The translations under genes were made by a program, and so were the position numbers. A DNA stretch of 64,000 nt, taken from NCBI RefSeq assembly GCF_000814675.1, contig NZ_JWIG01000025.1:1-64000 (forward strand), read 5' to 3'. A model generated the notes under the pieces. The model was not told the origin of the DNA, made no database searches, and saw only the letters and a list, made by a program, of their open reading frames with translations. Below are positions 50,791 through 60,265 of this stretch, piece by piece. Each line of letters begins with the position of its first letter. Position 1 is the first letter of the stretch. This stretch comes from Pseudoalteromonas distincta (GTDB lineage: Bacteria > Pseudomonadota > Gammaproteobacteria > Enterobacterales > Alteromonadaceae).

Positions 50791-53039
50791 TTTATCGACG
50801 CCACATTTTTATTTTTTCTAATTAAGCTTGGGGCTGCTTTAGTTTGTTGTTGCTTTAAAAATTCAGTAAATTCACTTTTTGATAGAGGCTTGGAATAATA
50901 ATAACCTTGTACTGTTTCGCAATTAAGCTTTTTGAGTATATCAATTTGATGGGCTTGTTCTACACCTTCAGCAACTACATGTAAATCAAGGTTATGTGCA
51001 ATAGTGACTATTGAGTCGACCATATTACGGCCACGTTCGTTGGTCATGTCATCTATAAATGCTTTATCTACTTTAAGTGTATTAAGTGGAAATTGCTTTA
51101 AATACGCTAATGATGAATAACCAGTACCAAAATCATCCATTGCTAAATGAATACCTCGGGCACTTAACGAACGCATAATTGCAATGGCTTCTTTAGGGTC
51201 ATCCATTACAGTACCTTCTGTTATTTCAAGCTCTAAAAAGTAAGAAGGTAATTCATTTTTTTGCAAAATAACGTCAATACGAGAGGTTAAATCGGGGAGG
51301 CTAAATTGCTTTGCTGATAAGTTAACGGCTACTCGACCGCTAAATAAACCGCTATCTAGCCATTCTTTTACGTCTCTGCAGGCTTTGTTTAATACCACCT
51401 CACCAATTTCAATTATTTGGCCCGTTTCCTCGGCTATAGGTATAAAAACTCCCGGACTAATAATGCCTTTTTTAGGGGTTATAAAGCGAACTAATGCTTC
51501 CATTCCGGTTAGCTTGCCTGTGCGAATATTCATTTTTGGTTGGTAGTACACTTCAAAATGGTCTTCTTTTAAACCAAAGCGCATGAGGTTTTCAATTTGC
51601 AGTCGTTTAACGGCTTGACGGTTCATCGTGTCGTTAAAAAATAAGTAGCTATTACCTTTCTTTTTAGCATGATACATGGCGGTATCTGCATTTTTTAGGA
51701 GCAGTTCAGGTGTATTACCGTCTTCTGGGAATAATACAATACCTACACTAGAGGTGATTGCGAGTTCGTGGCCAGCCATTTTAAATGGTGTAGCAATGGC
51801 TGCTAAAAACTGTTTAGCCATGCGTGTAATTACATGTATGTCGTTAGTGTCAGACATTACCAGGGCAAACTCATCGCCGCCTAAACGATAAAACACATCA
51901 TTTTCACGGGTTAGTTTATTTAAGCGCATTGCTAGTTTAGCTAATAAGCTGTCACCTAGCTGATGTCCTAACGAGTCATTTATTTTTTTAAAGTTATCTA
52001 AATCGAATACAAGCAAGGCGTGATGCGAATTGAGTTTTACTAGCTTTTGCAAATCAGTAAAAAATAAATTTCGGTTAGGCAGACTGGTTGTGCGATCTCG
52101 ATTCGATAAGTTATGTAACTGCGATTCTGCTTTTTTACGCTCTGTTAAATCTGAATATACAACGACATAATTAGTTATTTGATTTTGATCGTTTTTAATT
52201 TCATCTATCGATATTTCTATCGGTAATAAAATGCGCTCACTATTACGAAGCTTCACTTCTTGTTGAATATGTTCGCGCTCTTTTACTATTTCAATAATTC
52301 TGTTTGTGTAGCTTGGCTCATACCCAGATAGGCTAAAATCTTTTCCTAAGTATTGTTCGCGTACGCCACCAAACAAGGTTAAAAAGCTAGGGTTTATATC
52401 AACCAGTTTAAAGTTTTTATCGTAAATTGCTAAGGCGTCAGTAAGCGACTCAACACATTTTGCAAAAAGGTTTAAGCGCTCTTCAGTTGATTTTAACTGT
52501 GATATATCGCGAACGGTACCTGTCATTCTAAGGGGTGATAAGTTGGCGTCTTTTTCAATTATTTTTCCGCGATCGAGCACCCAGTGCCAACGACCAAAAG
52601 TATCTTTGATTCGGTAGGTGGCTTCAAAAAAAGCAGACTGCTCTGCAAAGTGCACTTTTAGCAAGTGCTCAACGTTATTAATATCGTGAGGATGGATAAG
52701 GCCTTTATTTGGTGGAAACCCCATTAACGTAGTTGAGTCCATTAAATACTTATCGTTAATACGAATAACTTCGCCTGTTTTTATGTTCCAGTCCCAAAGT
52801 GTATCGCCGCTACCTTCTACAGTACTTTTAAGGCGTTTTTCCGAAAGTCGGAGTTGGCGGCGTGAACGTCTAAGTTTGTGGATTACAAATAACAGGTAGG
52901 GCAAAGCAAGCGCTATAATGGCGCTTGCTAGTATAAGTATATTGTCTGAGTTGTAATTAAGTGATGACTCAAAGGCAAAAAGCTCAAATGAGTAAGCAAG
53001 TACTACAAGCATGCTTAGTTTTATTATTGTTTTTATCAT
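50787..53039 (-). CDS. Membrane PAS-PAS-GGDEF-EAL cyclic-di-GMP protein
   Basis: A 750-residue inner-membrane protein. Two hydrophobic helices at 5-22 and 33-53 are followed by two PAS domains (about 68-180, with WDWNIKTGEVIRIN and VLDRGKIIEKD; 190-300, with PSFLTLFGGVREQYLG). The GGDEF domain has an intact motif (YRLGGDEFALVM near residue 385) and a RxxD I-site (REND) five residues before it. The EAL domain has MEALVRF near 515, NLSAKQF, ELEITEGTV, DDFGTGYSS, KVDKAF and AEGVEQ, all catalytic residues present. No periplasmic sensor is found, unlike the dCACHE protein at 9917, so its input is probably intracellular. Confidence 0.93.
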   Translation of the reverse strand: MIKTIIKLSMLVVLAYSFELFAFESSLNYNSDNILILASAIIALALPYLLFVIHKLRRSRRQLRLSEKRLKSTVEGSGDTLWDWNIKTGEVIRINDKYLMDSTTLMGFPPNKGLIHPHDINNVEHLLKVHFAEQSAFFEATYRIKDTFGRWHWVLDRGKIIEKDANLSPLRMTGTVRDISQLKSTEERLNLFAKCVESLTDALAIYDKNFKLVDINPSFLTLFGGVREQYLGKDFSLSGYEPSYTNRIIEIVKEREHIQQEVKLRNSERILLPIEISIDEIKNDQNQITNYVVVYSDLTERKKAESQLHNLSNRDRTTSLPNRNLFFTDLQKLVKLNSHHALLVFDLDNFKKINDSLGHQLGDSLLAKLAMRLNKLTRENDVFYRLGGDEFALVMSDTNDIHVITRMAKQFLAAIATPFKMAGHELAITSSVGIVLFPEDGNTPELLLKNADTAMYHAKKKGNSYLFFNDTMNRQAVKRLQIENLMRFGLKEDHFEVYYQPKMNIRTGKLTGMEALVRFITPKKGIISPGVFIPIAEETGQIIEIGEVVLNKACRDVKEWLDSGLFSGRVAVNLSAKQFSLPDLTSRIDVILQKNELPSYFLELEITEGTVMDDPKEAIAIMRSLSARGIHLAMDDFGTGYSSLAYLKQFPLNTLKVDKAFIDDMTNERGRNMVDSIVTIAHNLDLHVVAEGVEQAHQIDILKKLNCETVQGYYYSKPLSKSEFTEFLKQQQTKAAPSLIRKNKNVASIN

Positions 53040-53093
53040 TTTTTGATTACTTCTAATTTACAAATGATAATTTAAAACAAGCTAAACCTAGTG

Positions 53094-55817
53094 TCAAAGA
53101 GATTGAGAGTAAACGGGCATATTTTGAGATTTACTGACTTTTGCCGAGCTTAAAAGCTCATATCTTGGTCTATTATCATCAAATAGGCTTAGTGCATAAA
53201 CTTTTACTTCTTTTAGTGTTAGTGCGTTTAGGGCATCTAAAAGTCGCTGCTGCATATGAAATTCGTGATCTCTGTTACCAATAGCAAGCCATAACCGTTG
53301 TGAGCGCAGGCGCAAGTTTTTATCTTTTTCTGCAATATGAGTACTAAGGCCATGTTTTTGCTGTTGCCAATCGTTTTCATCAAGTGCATCAATGTTATCA
53401 AGGTATTTTTTAATAAAGCTGTTATGACGATGCAATAATGTTTTTGCATCAAACTTAGGTGACTGCACATAAAATGCTATTCCAGCACGAGTATTGAAAG
53501 GTGCATAACCTGCGCCCACTAAATAACCTAGCTGTTGTGTTGTTCGTAATTCGTTAAAGTAATCTTGATTAATTAAATGATTTAACGCCATCATTTTTAC
53601 TTTTTCGGCCACGCAATCCGTTTGCGCTTGATAGTAAACTACCATGGCATGGTCGCTGCAAGGAAGTTCTAACTCGTAGCGAGTTACTTTTTTAATTTCA
53701 AAAAGAGGGCGTCTTAAATCTTCAATTATGGCTGCGTTTTTTAGGTGTTCGGCGACCTTTTTTTGAAAGGCAAATGCATCACTTTGCTGCCAGTTACCAT
53801 GTAAAAATGATTCAACATGTAGTGCTTTAAAAAAGTCTGTTCTGAACTCATTAAATTGCTGAAAACAAGTGTTTTTTAATGCTGATGCAAGCTCCCCAGG
53901 TTGAGGGTTCCAAGGCATTATTTTTGCGCCTAAAATACTAAACAACTCACTGACTGGTTTGTTTTGGTTGCTATTGCGCCAATGCCTTACAAGTTGTTTT
54001 TTATATTCAGCAAAGCGTTTTGCACAAATTTCTACATTAAATAAAGCATCTATTAATTGATCAACAAGCTTTAACTGGCTAGATGAAAGCCCAGCGGTAT
54101 GTAGAGTTAATCCACCTTGATGCGAGGTTAAGTGGTAGCTAAGTCCCGCAAGTTCTGCAGGATAAAATTGCTCGCCTACGCTATCCATAAATAAATCTGT
54201 AAATAAGCGGGTGAGTGCCATATGTTTTACATCTTTTACGGCAAAATCAGAATCCATGGCCAAATAAAAATGGCCTTTAGCAACACGAAATGTGTTGTCT
54301 TGTTTAAACCAAAAATCAAAACCGGGTTCTTTTACTAATAACTCGGGTTTTGTTTGTGGTTTTATGACATCAAATAACACCACTTCTTTTGTTAAATAAG
54401 GATTAGCGGTAGGCAGCAGCATTTCGCTCAGCGGTTTATTTATCTCGCTAAGTGCATCAAGCCAACTAGGTGAAATATGTTCTACTTTATATGGTGTGTT
54501 GTACCATGCGGTTTTATGTTCAGGCTCTACATCTGGATGTATAAGTACGATGCGCATATTATGTGGCGTTAACCACTGCATGGCCATTTCGTGGGTCGCT
54601 TTTTTAAAGCCTTCCATTAAATAGTCGCCTTGCACGTAATTTGCTTCGTCGTAATGCTGCATATTAATGCTTAAATTACTGACCCAATCAATCAAGCGTG
54701 ACTTTTCTTGGTTATCGAATGCTATTTGTAATAGATTTTTTTTATCTTGGTATAAGCGCGGCAATTTTTCGGTGTTATCGTTAATTAAGCAAATGTATTC
54801 AAACACCATTTCAATAATGTCTTCGAAGTATTCAATACCTTCATCGGTAAGCGCTAAACTAATATTAAAGTCTTTAAAGTTGCTGCCATTAATACCACCG
54901 CCAGCAGAAAGCGCGTTTATCCAGCCTTGCTCTTTTAAAATAGAATAAAGAGAACCCGCGCCTTCATAGCCAAGTAAATGGGCAATAAAACTCACTGTTT
55001 TGTGGCGATAAAAGTCGTCAATATTAGGCATAGCAAAACTTATGATAAGTTTTTGCATATGCTTATGCGGCTCAATATGAAGTATTTTTCCTATGTCTTG
55101 TTTGCGATAGAGTGGCTCACTGATCTCTGGCTTTTTGAGGTTTTTATTACCCTTAATTGCGCCAAAGTAAGTTTGTGCCCAGCTTTGTAGTGTGTCTAAT
55201 GTTTCGTTTGCGCAAATAACTAAAGTCATCCACTGAGCTTGGTACTGACTATTAAAAAAGTCGCGAAGCTCATCACTAATACAGCGCTCTCTGTCAGCTA
55301 AGGTTTGTAGGTTTCCTACAGAAAATTTAGCAAATGGATGAGCTGGATTTACCGTTTCTTTGTGGGCTTGATAAATACGGCGACCATCGTCTTTTATTTT
55401 TAGTTTAAACTCGGCTTCAATTGCGTTGCGTTCTTTTTCTGTTTCGGCTGAATTTAAAAGTGGCGCAATAAAAAAACGGCTAAATTGGGTAAGCGCCTGT
55501 TCAAATTCTTGGTTATTAATATCAAAAAAGTAACAGGTATGCTCAGTGCCAGTCCACGCATTAGTGTTCCCGCCAGCTTGTGAAACAAAATTATTAAAAC
55601 TGCCTGAATCTGGGTATTGGTCAGTGCCTAAAAAAAGCATGTGCTCTAAAAAGTGTGCTAGGCCTTGCCTATCAAGAGGATCGTCAAAATGCCCGGCGTT
55701 AACTGCCATTGATGCTGCCGCTTTTGTAGAATCTTTATCTTGCACTAATAGTACTTTTAGACCATTGTCCAGTGTAAAGGCGCGGTATGCTCTGTTATCA
55801 TTGCGGCTGATATTCAA
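53094..55817 (-). CDS. Insulinase-family M16 metalloprotease, PtrA-like
   Basis: A 907-residue zinc peptidase of the insulysin/protease III group. The inverted zinc motif is at 55-59 (HFLEH) with a downstream Glu in NAIEAEFKLK. The four M16 subdomains are recognisable in outline, including KQLVRHWRNSNQNKPVSELF and the C-terminal RTTQQLGYLVGAGY. E. coli protease III (~960 residues) has a signal peptide and is periplasmic; here the protein starts directly with MNISRNDNRAYRAFTLDNGLKVLL and no signal is seen, so it may be cytoplasmic. The start is a TTG with AGGAG six bases upstream. It is a single gene. Confidence 0.88.
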   Translation of the reverse strand: MNISRNDNRAYRAFTLDNGLKVLLVQDKDSTKAAASMAVNAGHFDDPLDRQGLAHFLEHMLFLGTDQYPDSGSFNNFVSQAGGNTNAWTGTEHTCYFFDINNQEFEQALTQFSRFFIAPLLNSAETEKERNAIEAEFKLKIKDDGRRIYQAHKETVNPAHPFAKFSVGNLQTLADRERCISDELRDFFNSQYQAQWMTLVICANETLDTLQSWAQTYFGAIKGNKNLKKPEISEPLYRKQDIGKILHIEPHKHMQKLIISFAMPNIDDFYRHKTVSFIAHLLGYEGAGSLYSILKEQGWINALSAGGGINGSNFKDFNISLALTDEGIEYFEDIIEMVFEYICLINDNTEKLPRLYQDKKNLLQIAFDNQEKSRLIDWVSNLSINMQHYDEANYVQGDYLMEGFKKATHEMAMQWLTPHNMRIVLIHPDVEPEHKTAWYNTPYKVEHISPSWLDALSEINKPLSEMLLPTANPYLTKEVVLFDVIKPQTKPELLVKEPGFDFWFKQDNTFRVAKGHFYLAMDSDFAVKDVKHMALTRLFTDLFMDSVGEQFYPAELAGLSYHLTSHQGGLTLHTAGLSSSQLKLVDQLIDALFNVEICAKRFAEYKKQLVRHWRNSNQNKPVSELFSILGAKIMPWNPQPGELASALKNTCFQQFNEFRTDFFKALHVESFLHGNWQQSDAFAFQKKVAEHLKNAAIIEDLRRPLFEIKKVTRYELELPCSDHAMVVYYQAQTDCVAEKVKMMALNHLINQDYFNELRTTQQLGYLVGAGYAPFNTRAGIAFYVQSPKFDAKTLLHRHNSFIKKYLDNIDALDENDWQQQKHGLSTHIAEKDKNLRLRSQRLWLAIGNRDHEFHMQQRLLDALNALTLKEVKVYALSLFDDNRPRYELLSSAKVSKSQNMPVYSQSL

Positions 55818-56008
55818 ATGATGCTCCTGAAACTAAACGTTTACTTGTTAACAACAGATGATGGCTTCAGGAAAGCGAAATACAGCTTAAAGATTTACCT
55901 GAATCTCATGAAAGAATTATTTAGAAATAAATAGATTTATGTTGTTAATATAGCTGACAAATGGGCAAACTGGCTACTGTTTTATATTCTTTAATCGGTT
56001 GATTTTTT

Positions 56009-56479
56009 ATGAAAACAATCCTAATAATGCGCCACGGCGAAGCAACACCCATGCAGGCTGATGATGCAGGTAGAAATTTAACCCAAGCAGGGCACGATGA
56101 AGCTGAAAAAATGGGCCTTTGGCTCAGTAAAGCACATTGTCCTGATGCACTGTTAGTTAGCCCTTACATTCGTGCACAGCAAACAGCTGCAGGTGTGGCT
56201 AAAAATAACGTATTTAAATTTAGCGAAACCACGTCCGATATTATCCCCGAAGGCAAACCTCAAATTGCTGCTGACTATCTTGAAACGCTTATTGCTACTC
56301 ATCCCCAATGCAATACATGGCTTATAGTGGCACACATGCCTATTGTAAGTTATTTAGTGGATCAATTAAGCCCTGGTAATATGCCAATTTTTAATACAGG
56401 TGCTGTTGCTGTTATTAGTTATGATGAGCAAACCCAGCGTAGTAGTTATATAAGTATAAATGCCCCAGAAAACCTTTAA
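56009..56479 (+). CDS. sixA: Phosphohistidine phosphatase SixA
   Basis: Small histidine phosphatase of 156 residues. In E. coli it removes phosphate from the HPt domain of ArcB and acts on the nitrogen phosphotransferase. The catalytic RHG is at 8-10 (LIMRHGEA), the second conserved Arg in SPYIRAQQTA and His in WLIVAHMP. Length fits the family. It starts a three-gene run (sixA, ridA-like, SDR) with gaps of 18 and 8 bp, a plausible operon. Confidence 0.92.
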   Translation: MKTILIMRHGEATPMQADDAGRNLTQAGHDEAEKMGLWLSKAHCPDALLVSPYIRAQQTAAGVAKNNVFKFSETTSDIIPEGKPQIAADYLETLIATHPQCNTWLIVAHMPIVSYLVDQLSPGNMPIFNTGAVAVISYDEQTQRSSYISINAPENL

Positions 56480-56497
56480 ATAATTGAGAAAAGTAAT

Positions 56498-56851
56498 ATG
56501 ACGATAGAACGCTTACAAACAGGTGCGCGCATGAGCCGCATAGTAAAACATAATGGCACTGTGTATTTATGTGGGCAGGTATGCGCCGACGCGCAAAAAG
56601 GTATTAAAGAGCAAACTCAAACTATGCTTGATAAAGTAGAGGCGCTGCTTGATGAAGCAGGGAGTTCAAAAGAACACATGCTTAGCGCGACTATTTATGT
56701 AAAGAGCATGGAATACTTTGCTGATATGAATGCAGTATGGGATGCATGGGTACCCGAGGGTTATGCACCAGCACGTGCCTGCGTGGAAGCTAAAATGGCA
56801 CGTGATGCACTACTTGTTGAAATTTCAGTAGTCGCAGCTTTAAAAGAATAA
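56498..56851 (+). CDS. RidA family protein
   Basis: Enamine/imine deaminase family (RidA/YjgF/UK114), 117 residues, normally a trimer that hydrolyses reactive 2-aminoacrylate and other imines. The active-site Arg is in [20 protein letters not shown], and [21 protein letters not shown] is the usual middle. Its N-terminus ([28 protein letters not shown]) belongs to a subgroup different from the archetypal RidA, so substrate range may differ. It is the second gene of the sixA-SDR run. Confidence 0.9.
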   Translation: MTIERLQTGARMSRIVKHNGTVYLCGQVCADAQKGIKEQTQTMLDKVEALLDEAGSSKEHMLSATIYVKSMEYFADMNAVWDAWVPEGYAPARACVEAKMARDALLVEISVVAALKE

Positions 56852-56859
56852 TAGCTTTA

Positions 56860-57597
56860 ATGAATCGCTCCCCCGTTGTACTTATCACAGGCTCTAGCCG
56901 AGGTATTGGCGCAGCTACCGCACTATATTTTGCAAAGCATGGTTATGATGTTTGCATTAATTATAAAGCTGATTTAGCTAGTGCAATATTGGTGGCAGAA
57001 AAAGTAAAGCAATTAGGAGTTGAGGCTGAAGTAATTCAAGGTGACGTGTCACTAGAGGCTGACGTTTTAGCTTTATTTATGCATATAGATAAAGTCTTTG
57101 GTCAACTTGATGTACTAATAAATAACGCCGGTATTTTAAAACCACAAATGCCTTTGTTAGGAATGAGTGCTGAGCGCATAAACGAAGTTTTGACTACAAA
57201 TATTACCAGTGCTTTTTTATGTAGCCGTGAGGCAATAAAGCGAATGGGAAATAGTGGTAGTATTGTTAATGTTTCATCGGGGGCCGCTAAAACGGGCTCT
57301 CCTAATGAATACATTGATTATGCAGCATCTAAAGGTGCAATGGACACATTTACTATTGGCTTGGCAAAAGAGGTGGCAAGTAAAGGTATTCGAGTTAACT
57401 CGGTTAGACCTGGGCTTATTTACACTGATATGCATAGCGATGGCGGTGAAGAAAATCGAGTTGATCGTCTTAAAAGTAAACTACCCCTTGGCAGAGGCGG
57501 TACACCCGAAGAGGTTGCTGCAGCAATTTACTTTTTAGCTTCAGAGCATGCTTCTTTTACAACGGGTAGCTTTGTTGATGTAGCCGGCGGTTTGTAA
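56860..57597 (+). CDS. Short-chain dehydrogenase/reductase
   Basis: Classical SDR of 245 residues: NAD(P) motif TGSSRGIGAATAL (10-22), NNAG at about 86, catalytic Ser in VNVSSGAAKTG, and the Tyr-Lys pair in YAASK at about 153-157. The C-terminal GSFVDVAGGL is typical. Related enzymes reduce sugars or 3-oxoacyl groups; the substrate here is unknown. It is the third gene of the sixA run. Its stop is only one base from the end of the convergent AEC transporter gene; I saw no terminator between. Confidence 0.88.
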   Translation: MNRSPVVLITGSSRGIGAATALYFAKHGYDVCINYKADLASAILVAEKVKQLGVEAEVIQGDVSLEADVLALFMHIDKVFGQLDVLINNAGILKPQMPLLGMSAERINEVLTTNITSAFLCSREAIKRMGNSGSIVNVSSGAAKTGSPNEYIDYAASKGAMDTFTIGLAKEVASKGIRVNSVRPGLIYTDMHSDGGEENRVDRLKSKLPLGRGGTPEEVAAAIYFLASEHASFTTGSFVDVAGGL

Positions 57598-57598
57598 G

Positions 57599-58528
57599 CT
57601 AAAGTAATAAAGCTAGCCAAAACGTAAAGCTAATAACACTTAAGATAGTAGAAAGTACGACAGCCCCAGCAAGCGTGGCTTCATGCTGCTTTATTTGAGT
57701 CGCAATAAGATAAGCATTTACGCCAACAGGGGACGCACTTAAAAGTACCAATACATTAAGTATTTGCGTGTCTAGCTTAAATACATAAGTGCCTACCAAT
57801 AAAACTAACGCAGGCAATAAAAATATTTTTAAAACTGATGCTATTAACGCCGGTTGCCAATTTGCAGCTATTTTATAAAAAGCTAAATTTGCACCAAGTA
57901 CAAATAGCGCACAGGCAATTGCTGGTTTAGCTAATAGCTCCAAACTATTTACTAAGTCGGTAAACAGTGTAACTCCTAATATGTTTAATATAAGCCCGCA
58001 TCCAATACTCAGTACTATTGGGTTTAACACCATACTTTTTCCAAAGTGCGACCACGAAAATTTATCGCTGCTACCTTTAGCGCCTATTAAAAATGTAAGT
58101 GCAAATAACAATGTGCTATGAAAAGTAATGATCATAAATGCAATGGCTATCATTTCTTTGCCAAGCGAGGCAATAACAATAGGAATACCCACTAACACCA
58201 TATTTGAATAGCTAGAAGCAAGTCCAAATACACCGTGTTGTTGGTAGTTTTTTAAATGTTTTTTACTTAAATAAAAGCGATCAATTAATATACCCACCCC
58301 AAATACACTCAAAACAGGTATGTAAAAGCTCAAAAATGCAAAAAGGCTAATACTTTGCTGTAAGTTAATTTGCGACATATTTAATAATAAAAAAGCAGGC
58401 AAACTAATATAAAAAGTAAACTTACTCAGGCCTGCGATATGCTGCTTGTCGAAAAATTTTAATCGGCAACAGCTATAACCAAGCGCAACAATAAAAATGA
58501 GCGGAAAAATAATTGAAAAAATATGCAC
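57599..58528 (-). CDS. AEC-family transporter (auxin efflux carrier type)
   Basis: Inner-membrane carrier of 309 residues with about ten helices in two inverted repeats. The start is a GTG with AGGA nine bases before it. Family hallmarks are the N-terminal IFSIIFPLIFIVALGYSCCRLKFF and, in the second half, PAIACALFVLGANLAFYK and LVLLSASPVGVNAYLIATQI. AEC proteins export or take up small organic anions such as malonate or malate; the substrate is not deducible. It is convergent with the SDR and lies 27 bp downstream of smrB on the same strand. Confidence 0.88.
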   Translation of the reverse strand: MHIFSIIFPLIFIVALGYSCCRLKFFDKQHIAGLSKFTFYISLPAFLLLNMSQINLQQSISLFAFLSFYIPVLSVFGVGILIDRFYLSKKHLKNYQQHGVFGLASSYSNMVLVGIPIVIASLGKEMIAIAFMIITFHSTLLFALTFLIGAKGSSDKFSWSHFGKSMVLNPIVLSIGCGLILNILGVTLFTDLVNSLELLAKPAIACALFVLGANLAFYKIAANWQPALIASVLKIFLLPALVLLVGTYVFKLDTQILNVLVLLSASPVGVNAYLIATQIKQHEATLAGAVVLSTILSVISFTFWLALLL

Positions 58529-58555
58529 GTAGTTACATCCTGGTAATAGCTAAAG

Positions 58556-59113
58556 TTAGCGTCTAAATTCATCACTTTGCGGTAAATTAATTAGTATGAG
58601 TACAGCGCCTCTTCCACCATATTCGAGAGGGGCTTGGTGCATCGCTATTACGTCAGGGTGTTGTACTAAGTACTGAGGCACTTTGTGCTTTAGTACGCCG
58701 CCACCAATACCATGCACTACACATGCACAATAATAATGCTGCTTTTTACATTCGTGAATGAGCCCAGCGAGTTCGTCTTTAGCAAGTTCTTTATTTAAGC
58801 CGTGTAAATCTAGCGTCAAATCGGGTGCAAAGTCACCACGGCGAAGCTGTTTAGCTAGGAAAGTATCTTGGCCAGGTTTTACATATTTAACCGTGCCGTG
58901 GGTGTCTATATCGGGAATATAAACGTCTGAGAAGAAAAATTCAGATTGAGCCTGCTTTTTTTGCTGGGCAAATTGCTTAGCTTGTGACACCTTAGGCTTT
59001 GTATCAAAACGATGAGTATCTTGTTTAAATACTTTGGCGCCTGTGATCGTTTGACGAAATAAGCTTATGTCGTCATTGCTTAGGGACGAATGTGATGGAG
59101 TGTCTTTTTTCAT
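58556..59113 (-). CDS. smrB: Ribosome rescue endonuclease SmrB
   Basis: A 185-residue protein with an N-terminal ~85-residue extension and a C-terminal Smr domain. In E. coli SmrB cleaves mRNA between collided ribosomes. The Smr motifs are LTLDLHGLNKELAKDEL (DLHG, near 103) and VVHGIGGGVLKHKVPQYL (HGIGxGxLK, near 135). It is divergent from prmB, as in E. coli. Its promoter must lie in the 152-bp gap between them. Confidence 0.94.
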   Translation of the reverse strand: MKKDTPSHSSLSNDDISLFRQTITGAKVFKQDTHRFDTKPKVSQAKQFAQQKKQAQSEFFFSDVYIPDIDTHGTVKYVKPGQDTFLAKQLRRGDFAPDLTLDLHGLNKELAKDELAGLIHECKKQHYYCACVVHGIGGGVLKHKVPQYLVQHPDVIAMHQAPLEYGGRGAVLILINLPQSDEFRR

Positions 59114-59265
59114 AACTATTACCTAAACAAAAAAACGTAAAAACGCAGCGCAAAAGGCGGTACAATACTTAAATGAGGGGCAATTGTAATTTGCCCAGCG
59201 CAGATAGGCAATGCAATCGTCTTAAAGACTCAAAACAGTCAGTAAGCTAATACAGGTAAAAATAT

Positions 59266-60201
59266 ATGAGCGATTTACAAATAGAAGAAGCAACACTCGA
59301 AGAAGCCGTTGCAGAACTGTCAACTTTACATGACTGGTTACGTTGGACTACAAGCCAATTTGCAAGTAGTAGTATATTTTTTGGACACGGTACAGATAAC
59401 GCATGGGATGAAGCTGTAAGCTTATTACTGCCTGCGCTTAGCTTGCCTGTTGATGCGCCAAAAGAATTAATGCACGCGCGTTTAACAAGCACAGAAAAAA
59501 ACCGACTTGCGGGTCTTATTGCAGAACGTATTAACGACTGCACACCAGTACCTTACTTAACAAACATTGCATGGTTTGCGGGTATGCCATTTTATGTGGA
59601 TGAACGTGTACTTATACCTCGCTCACCGTTTGCTGAGCTTATTAGTAACCGCTTTACGCCGTGGCTTGAAGAGCCACAATCGGTAAACCGTATATTAGAT
59701 TTATGTACGGGTTCGGGTTGTATCGCAATTGCACTTGCTCAAGCTTTTGAGCAGGCACAAGTTGATGCGGTAGATATATCGTATGAAGCGCTTGAAGTGA
59801 CAGACATTAACATTAACGATTACATGTTGAGTGATCGCGTGTTACCGATTCAGTCTGATGTATTTAGCGGTGTACCAGGTCAAAAATACGACCTAATAGT
59901 AGCAAACCCACCGTATGTTGATGCAGAAGATATGGCTGACCTGCCACGTGAGTTTCATCATGAACCAGAGCTTGGGCTTGCATCAGGCCACGATGGTTTA
60001 GATGTAACTCGTACTATATTGAGCGAAGCGAGTGAACATCTAACTGATAACGGTTTGTTATTTGTAGAAGTTGGTAACTCTATGGTACATATGGATGCAC
60101 TGTATCCGGGCGCGCCGTTTGAATGGATTGAATTTGAACAAGGCGGCTTAGGTGTATTTGTAATTAGCAAAAAGCAGCTAGACGAGTATTTTGCAAAATA
60201 A
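59266..60201 (+). CDS. prmB: 50S ribosomal protein L3 glutamine methyltransferase PrmB
   Basis: SAM-dependent N5-glutamine methyltransferase of ribosomal protein L3 (Gln150 in E. coli). It has 311 residues. The SAM motif is ILDLCTGSGCIAIALA at about 143-158, and the catalytic NPPY lies at 214-217 (LIVANPPYVD). The N-terminal helical domain (1-100) belongs to the PrmB rather than the PrmC type. It is followed by aroC after 64 bp, with a hairpin in that gap. Confidence 0.95.
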   Translation: MSDLQIEEATLEEAVAELSTLHDWLRWTTSQFASSSIFFGHGTDNAWDEAVSLLLPALSLPVDAPKELMHARLTSTEKNRLAGLIAERINDCTPVPYLTNIAWFAGMPFYVDERVLIPRSPFAELISNRFTPWLEEPQSVNRILDLCTGSGCIAIALAQAFEQAQVDAVDISYEALEVTDININDYMLSDRVLPIQSDVFSGVPGQKYDLIVANPPYVDAEDMADLPREFHHEPELGLASGHDGLDVTRTILSEASEHLTDNGLLFVEVGNSMVHMDALYPGAPFEWIEFEQGGLGVFVISKKQLDEYFAK

Positions 60202-60211
60202 GTAAAAAATG

Positions 60212-60238
60212 AATAGCCAAGCCCTGTGCTTGGCTATT
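60212..60238 (+). other. Hairpin between prmB and aroC
   Basis: AATAGCCAAGC and GCTTGGCTATT make an 11-bp stem with a 5-nt loop, 10 bases after the prmB stop. No T-run follows, so it may protect or process the prmB end rather than terminate. Confidence 0.55.
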
Positions 60239-60265
60239 GGTAGTCATTAGGAATGAGGAAAGTTA

